A stretch of DNA of 64,000 bases, from positions 78,232-142,231 of the forward strand of contig NZ_JALGQE010000013.1 in assembly GCF_022810405.1 (NCBI RefSeq), given 5' to 3'. The stretch comes from Rhodococcus sp. ARC_M5 (GTDB lineage Bacteria > Actinomycetota > Actinomycetes > Mycobacteriales > Mycobacteriaceae). Under the pieces are notes generated by a model. The model had not been told where the DNA came from. It ran no database searches and worked only from the letters and a program-made list of their open reading frames with translations. Below, piece after piece: positions 14,600 to 22,935 of the stretch. Numbering within the stretch: position 1 is the stretch's first letter; every line of letters starts with the position of its first letter. A program made the translations under genes and the position numbers.

Positions 14600-16372
14600 T
14601 TAGGTGGATGACTGCACTGGGGCCGAAGCAATGATCCAGTCAGTACTCAACGGGTTGACGCCCTGCTGGCGTCGATAGACCGATCGCACATCTCGCAACA
14701 ACGGATCCTGTTGCCACGCTTGAATTTGGCGCATCACCGCGTCGTCGGAGAATCTGTTGCAGTTCTCAGCGATGATGAGCTCTACCAGTTGCCCAGCGAC
14801 TCGGCCGAGCAACTCGGCATTGGTATCGAACTGGGCAGTGACATCGGGGATTTCGTCGATCATCGTTGCGTGCAGCACGCGCATGAAGTTCAACGGCGAG
14901 TACGCGTCGACGAACTGGGCCTGCGGCCGACCTTGTTCGATGGCGGCCCACTCGCGGAAGAATTGTTGCATTCGGTTACTCAGACCCACCATCCGTTCCA
15001 GACCGGGCACGATCGACGGGTCGTCGGCAACGGTGACGAACCGGTCGTTGACGTAGAGGAAGCCCAGAAATCCCCAGTAGAGCGCCACGTCCCAGATGAT
15101 CTTGGAGGTCATCACCTTCGGTGCTGCCATCAGCGGGTACTGGTCCTGATATATCGCCAACCACATCTCGGCGAGAGTCCCGAACAACGTGTTCACGGTC
15201 TTGGAACGACCGATGACGTTCTCGCCGTCGAGGTCTCGGACGATCATGTCGGTGATCAGCCCGTTTCCGATGGCGATCAAGTCCAATCCGGAGGAGTAGA
15301 GCGGATCGAGAAAGATCGCGGAATCACCGGTCAAGCACCAGCGCTCCTTGCCGTCGAAGAATTTCGCTGCCCCATGGCTGTAATTCTTCATGACCCGAAA
15401 GTCCTGGACCCGGTCCTCCACCTCCGCCAACGCGTCGGCGCATTGCGGCTCGTACTCGCGAAGCCAGGCCGTCGCCTTGGGGAGAGTGTCGAAAGCCGAG
15501 GCTTGATGGAAGGCGGGATCGGCGACGATGCCGATGCTCGTCGACCCAGAGGCCAGCCTGATTATCCACACCCAATAACCCTGCCCCATCAGGTGATTCG
15601 TGGACAGCGCCCGATCACCGTCGACGATCCTGGCGTGCCAATCGGGATCCGAACTCCACTGCCCGATGTCCAGCTCTGCAGCCACGCGGAGCCATACCGC
15701 ATTGCATTTGTGCTCATTGGACCGACGCAGATCGAGCTGCTTGGACAACGTCCGATTCCGGCCGGATCCGTCCACCACCCAGGTGGCGGTTGTAGTGAAT
15801 GTTCTGTCGCCCGTGCGGACAGTGAGCGAATGAGGCCGACTGCCTGCGCCGAGCTCGATCGACTGCACCCTCCCACAGGTGATGTCGACACCATCAGCGG
15901 CGCACCGCCTCGCGAGCTCGTTGGCGAGGCGACCACGGTCGATCTGGTAGGTGACGAAGGGAATCCGTGTCGAGCTGCCGACCTCCAGCCGCTGCGCTAT
16001 GTCGGTGTTCACGCCGTCGGAGAAGAACATTCGCAAGCCCATCTTCGGCAGCTGCGACGCCGACAGGTGCTCACCCATGCACAGTTTTTCTCTGAGGTAA
16101 TGCGACGCAACCTCGACTGTCGACTCACCGACCCTATGCGTGGCCTCAGGTGCAGGCCCGGTGTCCGAGTCGACCACGAGGACACGAGTCGGCCGGGTAC
16201 GAGATATCTCCAACGCCAAGGTCAGACCCGCTACACCACCGCCCACGATCACCACATCATGATCCGGTCGCGGTGTGTCCGATTGCGACAGATGCTTCGC
16301 GATACGAGCGGCGAGCGCCGCACGCGCTTCCTTCGACAGCCCTGACAACTCCGATTGCACGGTCACCTTCAT
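14600..16372 (-). CDS. FAD-dependent halogenase-like oxidoreductase, copy B
   Basis: A 590-aa paralogue of copy A; both share the block LSTNHLMGQGYWVW and the pattern HxVGESTVE. An N-terminal extension of about 35 residues (LSGLSKEARAALAARIAKHL) resembles the helical linkers that precede catalytic domains in carrier-protein systems. FAD fold VVIVGGGVAGLTLALE is at residues 40-55, GESTVE at 82-87, and the putative catalytic Lys is K110 (LPKMGLRMFF). The W-x-W-x-I-P motif is altered to WVWIIR (267-272), the Pro being lost. This may signal a monooxygenase or non-halogenating role beside a halogenating partner. The ATG at 16372 has a modest GAAAGG ribosome site. Confidence 0.82.
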   Translation of the reverse strand: MKVTVQSELSGLSKEARAALAARIAKHLSQSDTPRPDHDVVIVGGGVAGLTLALEISRTRPTRVLVVDSDTGPAPEATHRVGESTVEVASHYLREKLCMGEHLSASQLPKMGLRMFFSDGVNTDIAQRLEVGSSTRIPFVTYQIDRGRLANELARRCAADGVDITCGRVQSIELGAGSRPHSLTVRTGDRTFTTTATWVVDGSGRNRTLSKQLDLRRSNEHKCNAVWLRVAAELDIGQWSSDPDWHARIVDGDRALSTNHLMGQGYWVWIIRLASGSTSIGIVADPAFHQASAFDTLPKATAWLREYEPQCADALAEVEDRVQDFRVMKNYSHGAAKFFDGKERWCLTGDSAIFLDPLYSSGLDLIAIGNGLITDMIVRDLDGENVIGRSKTVNTLFGTLAEMWLAIYQDQYPLMAAPKVMTSKIIWDVALYWGFLGFLYVNDRFVTVADDPSIVPGLERMVGLSNRMQQFFREWAAIEQGRPQAQFVDAYSPLNFMRVLHATMIDEIPDVTAQFDTNAELLGRVAGQLVELIIAENCNRFSDDAVMRQIQAWQQDPLLRDVRSVYRRQQGVNPLSTDWIIASAPVQSST

Positions 16373-16412
16373 GCCCTTTCACTCGTCTCGAATCACTCGA
16401 ACGCACAACCCG

Positions 16413-17420
16413 TCAGGAGGAATGCAGGTCGGCCAGATGCTTGTGGTCGGCCGACCATTCTCGTCGAAGACCAGCCCGCCAATGCTCGTAGAGATCTGCG
16501 CCCGCGACGCTGCCCAACCCGTCGGTCCACCGCGCATCCGCGCTCGCGACGAGCGTCGACGAATCGCACTCCCAGATCGCGTTGCATGCCAAATCGGTAT
16601 GAGCAGAACGTTCACCGGCTCGCACTCGCCCCACGGCACCGACCACGACCCCAGCAGCAAAGTGATCGGCGAAGTCGCCCGCCTCCCTGACAAGGTCACG
16701 GACCCGCGAGAAGTCGTCCACGCCACCGGCGTAGGCCAATCCTTCCCCGATGCCACCCCACAGATCAGCCTGGCGCCCACGCGGGAACGTCTTGATGGAT
16801 TGCTGAAATCTGCCCGGATGCCCGCCGGTGCAGATCCACAGGCTCCTGCCCACCCCCTGGTCGTAAGCCCGCAAGCCGTATCCCACGAGTTCACCGGGCT
16901 GTTCCCTCTCGGTGATGACCCTCTTCCAGTTCACCATGCCGTCGAAAAATCCGTAGCCGTCGACGACCAACCAGCGTTGCATCGGATCCTGTCGATCGAC
17001 GAACTTGTTCGTGTCGCGTCGCACCAGTCGAACCGGCATCCCCTTGGCGAGATACCCGAACCCCATACCCGCACCGATCTGGACGAGCAGTTCGTACTCC
17101 GCGCCGGCGAGTCGCATGAACGAATCGAAACGGTTCTTGAAAGGGAGGAAGGAATCGAGCATGATCAGGCCCATCCCGGCACCCTCGTATATGAACCCTC
17201 GATACTCGATCGTTTCCTTGTCGAGCTCCCTGAGCAGCTTTTCCTGACTATTAGTATCGACAGCTAGATATAATCCTTCGAAGAACTTCTGCACCACGAA
17301 TTGAAAATAATCCCAGTCGGTATCATTGTCGTCCAACGCACCGAAACGCTGATTCGACAGCTCCCTGAACGAATCCAACTTGAGGTGCGTGAAGGGCTTG
17401 ATAAAGGTACTCAGTCGCAT
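16413..17420 (-). CDS. DUF1702 family protein
   Basis: A 335-aa protein with the conserved DUF1702 blocks: FIYEGAGMG, RWLVVDGYGFFDGMVNWKR, YDQGVGRSLWICTGGHPGRF, and ADLWGGIGEGLAYAGG. The family has no proven biochemical function to my knowledge; members recur in polyketide clusters, including enediyne loci, hence the occasional label of enediyne biosynthesis protein. There is no signal peptide or membrane segment. It is the first gene of the minus-strand operon that continues into the two flavoproteins, the thioesterase and the PKS. The gene ends 40 bp before copy B. Family assignment is from pattern memory; role is unknown. Confidence 0.72.
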   Translation of the reverse strand: MRLSTFIKPFTHLKLDSFRELSNQRFGALDDNDTDWDYFQFVVQKFFEGLYLAVDTNSQEKLLRELDKETIEYRGFIYEGAGMGLIMLDSFLPFKNRFDSFMRLAGAEYELLVQIGAGMGFGYLAKGMPVRLVRRDTNKFVDRQDPMQRWLVVDGYGFFDGMVNWKRVITEREQPGELVGYGLRAYDQGVGRSLWICTGGHPGRFQQSIKTFPRGRQADLWGGIGEGLAYAGGVDDFSRVRDLVREAGDFADHFAAGVVVGAVGRVRAGERSAHTDLACNAIWECDSSTLVASADARWTDGLGSVAGADLYEHWRAGLRREWSADHKHLADLHSS

Positions 17421-17529
17421 GACACTCGCTTTCGTATTGCCCTCTCGACCCCTGGTCGGTGTGCACAGCTTCAGATATTTCGTTAGTTCAGATCAGATAC
17501 TGTTACTCATCATTTGCTTGGACACCGAA
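17421..17529 (-). promoter_or_regulatory. Probable promoter region of the PKS operon
   Basis: A 109-bp stretch, noticeably AT-richer than its surroundings (around 17480-17520), lies directly upstream of the DUF1702 gene and after the NTF2-like gene. No specific -35/-10 pair or operator is obvious. It is the only gap large enough in this operon to hold the main promoter. Confidence 0.4.
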
Positions 17530-18092
17530 TTACGACTCATCCCGGTTGGGCAGTGCCCCAGAATGGGGAATGAGAAACGGTGCCAGCTTCTCGATCGGTC
17601 GGGCAATGAGCGCGAACAGCCAACCACCCATCGCCGTCAAGCGAGCTTTGACAGGCCCCCCACGCCGTCGAGAGACTCTGGGGGGTAGCGCACGGAACAT
17701 GGCCGACAGGGCCAACAGGGGACGAATGAAGATCTTGAGCTCCGAAATCTGGCCCCGCTCATCGAAAGTCGCAAGAATCATCCCGTCCACCGGCGTCCCG
17801 CGCACCCGGCCGGAGAAATTGAAGCTCCCCGTCGACTCGTTCACCAGCGGTTCGCCGGAGTCGCGATCCTCCAGGATGGCGAACACGTCGCGGTGGAGTG
17901 CCACTACTTCGTCCCGGCCCTCGAAACGAACGGTGGACGCGAACGGCGACCGACACACGACGTCAGGTGCAAGCAACTCGCCCATGGCGTCGGCATCCCC
18001 GGCCTGATCCGCCGTACGCAATGCTTCAATTCCCGCTCGCACCGCTAAAGATAAAGGACTCAACTCAGGAATAGAGCCTGGAATAGACAAAA
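17530..18092 (-). CDS. SnoaL/NTF2-like protein
   Basis: A small protein of about 187 aa with an NTF2-like fold: AGIEALRTADQAGDADAMGELLAPDVVCRSPF at the start, followed by FEGRDEVVALHRDVFAIL and a strand GRVRGTPVDGMILATFDERGQISELKIFIRP. The C-terminal 60 residues are an extra basic and hydrophobic tail (LFALIARPIEKLAPFLIP) that could contact membrane. SnoaL-type proteins in polyketide loci often catalyse cyclisation or hydroxylation, but many NTF2 proteins have other roles. No ATG precedes the domain; I chose the TTG at 18092, which has GGGGGAAGG upstream. A TTG at 18162 and a GTG at 18042 are alternatives. The start is uncertain. Confidence 0.7.
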
Positions 18093-18302
18093 CGATACCT
18101 TCCCCCGAGGTTCGATTGTGCACTTCAGCGCCTATAAGACGCCACTCCGTAGGAGAAGTCAAGCGGTGCCGCAGATCGGTATCGTGGTATCAATTAATTG
18201 CAGTGATGTTCGCCAATTCTCCGCTAATCTGGACCGCGTCGACCACACAACACTGCGACGGCAATTGTCAAAAATTGAACTTTACCGAATCTGGAGTTGT
18301 GC
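18093..18302. promoter_or_regulatory. AT-rich divergent promoter region
   Basis: About 210 bp separate the divergent NTF2-like and ABC1-kinase genes. The stretch is clearly AT-richer than the rest of the window (for example 18260-18300), as expected for two outward promoters. No operator repeat was identified. Confidence 0.45.
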
Positions 18303-19730
18303 ATGACAAATCGAGAGAACCCCGTTGTTCAGGGACGACTCAAGCGAACGCTGCCGCTGGCGGGGTTGACGGCGCGCACCGTCGGCGAGCGGTTTGTCGC
18401 GGAAGTGCGCGAAAGAACCGGCGAGTCCGGTGCGATGGATCGCTTCCACGAACGCACGGCGGCGCGATACACCGACCTTCTCGGAAACTCCAAAGGCGCC
18501 ATGATGAAGATCGGGCAACTACTGTCCATGATCGACCTGGACGGCGGCGGGACGACCGGACGATCGCCCTACCAGGAGGCCCTGACCCGGCTCCAATCGG
18601 ACGCACCACCGATGGCACCCGAACTGGTTCGCGATGTCCTGGCCGCTGAACTCCCCACGGCCGCAGACCTGTTCGTACACTTCGACGAAGAGCCGATCGC
18701 CGCAGCGTCTATCGGCCAAGTCCACCGCGGGGTATTGCACGACGGTCGTGACGTCGCGGTGAAAATTCAATACCCCGGTGTTGCGCAGGCGATTCGGGAG
18801 GACCTGGCCAACACCGAGCTCATGGCGACCCTGGTGCGGTTCGCGACCTCCGCATCGTCCGGCGGAAGCACACTGTTCGATCACCGTAGTCTCGTGCACG
18901 AGATGGCCGAGCGTATCGGCGAGGAGGTCGACTACCGACGCGAAGCGTCCACTATCACCGCTTTCGCGGACCTCTACCGCGGGCATCCGTTCATTCATGT
19001 TCCCGACGTCGTGCCCGAGGCCTCCACCGATCGGGTCTTGACCATGACCTATCTCGACGGGATGGGCTGGGCAGCAGCGCAACTGGCAGATCAGGAACTG
19101 AAGAACACCTGGGCCGAAGTGGTGATCCGGTTCAGCGACGGCAACTTTCGCCATTCCAACCTGTTGTACGCCGACCCTCACCCCGGAAATTACCGGTTTC
19201 ATCCGGACGGTTCGATCGGATTCGTCGACTTCGGCTGTGTCAAGGTGCTTTCCGAGGACAAGCGCAGGCTGTGGGTCTCGATCATGCGCAATGTGATCGA
19301 CGGTGACATCATCTCGCTGCGGAACGACCTCGTGACCGCGGGCTTCATCGCCGCTGGATCGCCGTTGACCGCCGAGGACATCTACGAGTGGTATTCGCAG
19401 GTGCTCTACGAGGTGGTGCTGGCACCTCAGCCCGCCACCTACAACGCGAAGAGCGGTGCCCGCACCGCACGGTGGCTGTTCGACCTCGACTCCGACAATC
19501 CGCTCTCGCGGATGGTAGTTCCGGAGGACTACGTTTTCGCTCCCCGCATCTATCAGGCCATCTCCACCATCTGTGGTGCTCTCGAAGCGACACTGCCGGC
19601 CCGCGCGATAGCCGACGACATGGACGGTGTCGCCGAACCCGTCACCCGACTGGGGCGACTACACCACGATTGGGTTCGTGAACGTGGCCTACCGTCCGCA
19701 ACCGATATCCATGAATCGACGCTGACGTGA
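18303..19730 (+). CDS. ABC1/AarF/UbiB family kinase-like protein
   Basis: A 475-aa atypical kinase-like protein. The family signatures are complete: KIGQLLSM (KxGQ motif), AAASIGQVHRGVL with VAVKIQYPGV as nucleotide-binding segment, YADPHPGNYRF as catalytic loop, and GFVDFGCVK as metal-binding loop. Family members support isoprenoid-quinone or lipid pathways and have ATPase activity; the role in a polyketide locus is unknown. The start is ATG 18303 with TGGAG just upstream. It is divergent from the NTF2-like gene and overlaps the following methyltransferase by GTGA, so the two are co-translated. A contribution to self-protection or cofactor supply is speculation. Confidence 0.85.
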   Translation: MTNRENPVVQGRLKRTLPLAGLTARTVGERFVAEVRERTGESGAMDRFHERTAARYTDLLGNSKGAMMKIGQLLSMIDLDGGGTTGRSPYQEALTRLQSDAPPMAPELVRDVLAAELPTAADLFVHFDEEPIAAASIGQVHRGVLHDGRDVAVKIQYPGVAQAIREDLANTELMATLVRFATSASSGGSTLFDHRSLVHEMAERIGEEVDYRREASTITAFADLYRGHPFIHVPDVVPEASTDRVLTMTYLDGMGWAAAQLADQELKNTWAEVVIRFSDGNFRHSNLLYADPHPGNYRFHPDGSIGFVDFGCVKVLSEDKRRLWVSIMRNVIDGDIISLRNDLVTAGFIAAGSPLTAEDIYEWYSQVLYEVVLAPQPATYNAKSGARTARWLFDLDSDNPLSRMVVPEDYVFAPRIYQAISTICGALEATLPARAIADDMDGVAEPVTRLGRLHHDWVRERGLPSATDIHESTLT

Positions 19731-20578
19731 CGACCAACGCGATCTCCAGGACAGCGTTCTTCTGCTGCGGTATCCGGGCACAGGATGCAACGTCTCCACA
19801 CCCGATCTGCGAAGACACCTACGCCGAGGGTTTCATGACCGACGAGGGTCGTGCCATCCTGGCGCGATTCGCAGGCACCAAGCGCCGCAACGTCAGCAAC
19901 GTGGTGCGGGCGCGCATGATTCAGGACGACATCGGCGAACGCCTGCAGAAAGACCCGGAAATCCAGGTCGTCAACATCGGGGCCGGCTTCGACAGCCGCG
20001 CCTACCGGCTCACCGGGGGAAGATGGTTCGAGTTCGACGAACCCGCGATCATCGACCACAAGAACAGCCGGCTCCCCACCAGTTCGTGCCCGAATCCGTT
20101 GCGGCGCATCGCCGTCGACTTCTCGGCCGGCGACCTTCCTATCGCGTTGCAACAATGCGACCCCGACGCCGAGACACTGGTCGTCATCGAGGGCGTTTTC
20201 ATGTACCTCGAGGCGGCCGAGGTCATCGACCTCCTCGGCGTGCTTACCGACGCCTTCGGACGCCACACGCTGATCTGCGACCTCATGGACAAAGCTTTCT
20301 TCGACAAGCACATCGGAAAGCTCTACGACCAGATACTCGCCCTCGGTACCGAGTTCAAGTTCCTCGAACCAGAACCGGAGCGGATATTTCTCTACCACGG
20401 CTACCTGCAACCCGACACACCGCGTTCGATCGTCGGCAGGGCCCGTGAGTTGGGGGCAGTCACCGTGCCCGCCATGGTTTTCAACACCGTGCTGAGAAGC
20501 CTGCGCGACGGGTATCGAATTCACACGTTCACAGTAGCGAGTTCCCCTCGAGTTCAGGGCGTGCCCGGCAACCGTTGA
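19727..20578 (+). CDS. SAM-dependent methyltransferase, leucine carboxyl methyltransferase-like family
   Basis: A 283-aa class I methyltransferase of the PPM1/LCM-like group that is expanded in mycobacteria and rhodococci. Diagnostic segments are VVNIGAGFDSRAYRL (SAM loop), WFEFDEPAIIDHKNSRL, RRIAVDF, and VVIEGVFMYLEAAEVIDLL. It starts with GTG, overlapping the kinase-like gene stop (GTGA). Members methylate carboxyl or hydroxyl groups, including those of polyketides, so O-methylation of the locus product is a reasonable guess; substrate is unproven. It converges on the MMPL exporter gene. Confidence 0.85.
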   Translation: MTTNAISRTAFFCCGIRAQDATSPHPICEDTYAEGFMTDEGRAILARFAGTKRRNVSNVVRARMIQDDIGERLQKDPEIQVVNIGAGFDSRAYRLTGGRWFEFDEPAIIDHKNSRLPTSSCPNPLRRIAVDFSAGDLPIALQQCDPDAETLVVIEGVFMYLEAAEVIDLLGVLTDAFGRHTLICDLMDKAFFDKHIGKLYDQILALGTEFKFLEPEPERIFLYHGYLQPDTPRSIVGRARELGAVTVPAMVFNTVLRSLRDGYRIHTFTVASSPRVQGVPGNR

Positions 20579-20604
20579 GCCAGACGAACATGCCGCGCCA
20601 CTGC

Positions 20605-20633
20605 TTGCATCGTTGACATCGACTTCGATGCAA
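20605..20633. terminator. Weak hairpin between convergent genes
   Basis: TTGCATCG (20605-20612) and CGATGCAA (20626-20633) form an 8-bp perfect stem with a 13-nt loop in the 92-bp gap between the methyltransferase and the MMPL gene. It is a modest structure without a T-tract. Confidence 0.4.
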
Positions 20634-20670
20634 TTGCACACCGCCATTTTCGGGTGCACGACCGGAAACT

Positions 20671-22935
20671 CTATGTGCGAGACCCGTCCACACCCGCGTG
20701 AGCCGATGGGCTGGTAGCCGGTTCATCCCTCATCGCGAAACGGTCATGCCACCGCGCGAGCGGTGCCGGTGCCCACCAGTTCGCGCGGCCGAGGATTCGC
20801 ATGAATGCCGGCACCAGCAACATGCGGATGACGGTGGCGTCCACGAGGATCGCAATGGTCAGACCCACTCCGAACATCCGGATGAACGACACCTCCGCGG
20901 CGATGAGGGCGGCGAACGAGATCGACAAGATCACCGCGGCTGCTGTGATGACACGCCCGGTTCGAGCGACCCCCAATGCAATAGCCTCGCAGCTGTCTTC
21001 GCGAGTACCACTCGAGGCGGCCCAGTACTCTCGTATCCGCGACATCAAGAACACCTCGTAATCCATCGAGAGCCCAAATGCGATGCAGAACATCAACACT
21101 GGAATGTTGGAGGCGATCACCCCGGTGGGTGTGGTGCCCAGGCCGCCGAGGTGGCCCTGGCCGAATATCCATACAAGCGCACCGAAAGTAGCGGTCAGCG
21201 AAAGGAAGTTGAGGACAAGGGCCTTGATGGGCAACAAGACCGAACCCGTCAACATGAACAGCAGGACGAAGGTCACGAGGGCGATGATGCCGATGACCCA
21301 CGGCAGCCGGGACATGATGCCTGCTACCGCGTCGCGGTCCAACTGCGCTCCGCCACCGATCAACAACGACGATCCGCCCGCGGGGACGGGCACCCCGCGT
21401 AGGGCATCCAACTGTGCATCCGCAGATTCGCTGTAGCGTGGTGCCCCGGTCTGGACGGTGAGAAGTGCCGTTCCGGCGTTCGTCCCCGTTGCGGTGAGCG
21501 GGGGCCCGACTCTGATCCCGCCGACGTAGGTGCCGGTAGGTGCCGAGACCGCGGTGACATCGGCGACACGCGACAGACCCGAGGCGTAGCCGCCGAAGTC
21601 TGCGTCGGTGAGGGTCGACGCCTCCTGCAACACCAGATACAGGGTTGTCGCCGCGTCGTCGCCGTAGTTCGCGCGCAGCTCGTCCCCCACCTGACGGGCC
21701 GAGGTCGACGCCGGTAATGCTCGGTCGTCCGGAAATCCGAGCTTGATGTCGAGGAACGGCAATCCGAGGATCAACAACGCCGCCACCGCAACTCCTGCGA
21801 TGGGTACCGCGTGCGCCATCGCGTTTCGTGCGACACGATAGAAGAAGGTATCGGTGATGGCCACCGGTTCCGGCTGCGACCGGCGCGTGACGCGGCGCAG
21901 CGCCGTCCGTGCGTCGAGAGCATCGATACGGTCGCCCAGCACGGTGATGACTGCGGGCACGATGACCAGTGCAGCCACCGCGCTCATCACCACAACCGCC
22001 ACACCTGCATAGGCGAACGACCTGAGAAAGTACATGGGGAACAACGTCATACAACCGAGCGACAGGGCGACGGTGAGGGCCGCAAACAGCACGGTTCGGC
22101 CCGCGCTTGCCATTGCACGCTCGAGCGCATCCGGACGTCCGTGTCCGGCGGTGACCTCCTCGCGATACCTGTTGATGATCAGGAGCGAGTAGTCCACCGC
22201 CAGACCGAGACCTAGTGCGGTCGCCAGATTCAGCGAGAATATCGACACACTGGTCACGGAGGTCAGTGCGCGCAATATCGACAGGGAACACAGGATCGAG
22301 AAAACCCCGACCAGAAGGGGAAGCGCCGCCGCATACAATCCACCGAAGATCCACACCAGCGCCACGAAGATCAACGGAACGGCGATCAATTCGGCGACTA
22401 TCAGGTCGCGCTGTGTCGTCGCGTTTATCTCATCCGACGCCACGGCCAGGCCACCTGCGAGGACGGTGACCCCATCACGGTCCTGACCGATGCTCGAAAC
22501 CAACGCGACCGCGCGCTGTTGCGCTTCGTCCTCGTCCCCGGCAATTCCCGCAACGATCAACCCCGATGTGCCGTCGATGCTGAACAATCGTGAGGCCAGC
22601 AGCGGTGGAGCTCGCCAGGCGGAGACGAAATCGAGCACCACCCCAGAGCCGAGCAGGTCCCTTTCGAGTTCGCCCGCAACCCGGGTGACCGCCGGACTCC
22701 TCGCCCCCTCATCGCTGCTGAGAACAAATACCAGCGACTGCTCGCTGATGCTGTAGTTCTCGACCAGAATGTCGGCTACCCGCGAGGAGTCCGACGACGG
22801 ATCCCGCTGCCCGCCCGCCGACAGATGTCCCGCAACCGGGATGCCGAATATCGCGGCGGCGAAGCCGATCAGAAGCGCGGCAACCAACACCGACCGTGGC
22901 GCGTGGGCGGTGAATCGCGCACACCTTGTCAGCAT
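20671..22935 (-). CDS. MMPL/RND family exporter
   Basis: A 754-aa membrane transporter with two repeats of six membrane segments and large loops. TM1 is near residues 15-35 (PRSVLVAALLIGFAAAIFGI); proton-relay type segments such as ALGLGLAVDYSLLIINRYREE and the equivalent FGLSMDYEVFLMSRIREYW in the second half are present. Family members export lipids and lipidic or polyketide products, so it probably exports the product of the adjacent locus. I chose ATG 22935; the longer open frame upstream is not membrane-like. The start overlaps the stop of the antiporter gene (ATGCTGA), giving a two-gene minus-strand operon. Confidence 0.9.
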   Translation of the reverse strand: MLTRCARFTAHAPRSVLVAALLIGFAAAIFGIPVAGHLSAGGQRDPSSDSSRVADILVENYSISEQSLVFVLSSDEGARSPAVTRVAGELERDLLGSGVVLDFVSAWRAPPLLASRLFSIDGTSGLIVAGIAGDEDEAQQRAVALVSSIGQDRDGVTVLAGGLAVASDEINATTQRDLIVAELIAVPLIFVALVWIFGGLYAAALPLLVGVFSILCSLSILRALTSVTSVSIFSLNLATALGLGLAVDYSLLIINRYREEVTAGHGRPDALERAMASAGRTVLFAALTVALSLGCMTLFPMYFLRSFAYAGVAVVVMSAVAALVIVPAVITVLGDRIDALDARTALRRVTRRSQPEPVAITDTFFYRVARNAMAHAVPIAGVAVAALLILGLPFLDIKLGFPDDRALPASTSARQVGDELRANYGDDAATTLYLVLQEASTLTDADFGGYASGLSRVADVTAVSAPTGTYVGGIRVGPPLTATGTNAGTALLTVQTGAPRYSESADAQLDALRGVPVPAGGSSLLIGGGAQLDRDAVAGIMSRLPWVIGIIALVTFVLLFMLTGSVLLPIKALVLNFLSLTATFGALVWIFGQGHLGGLGTTPTGVIASNIPVLMFCIAFGLSMDYEVFLMSRIREYWAASSGTREDSCEAIALGVARTGRVITAAAVILSISFAALIAAEVSFIRMFGVGLTIAILVDATVIRMLLVPAFMRILGRANWWAPAPLARWHDRFAMRDEPATSPSAHAGVDGSRT

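Noticed and set aside
20744..22354. Long minus-strand open frame inside the MMPL gene
   Set aside because: Out-of-frame shadow of the exporter, with no recognisable domain.
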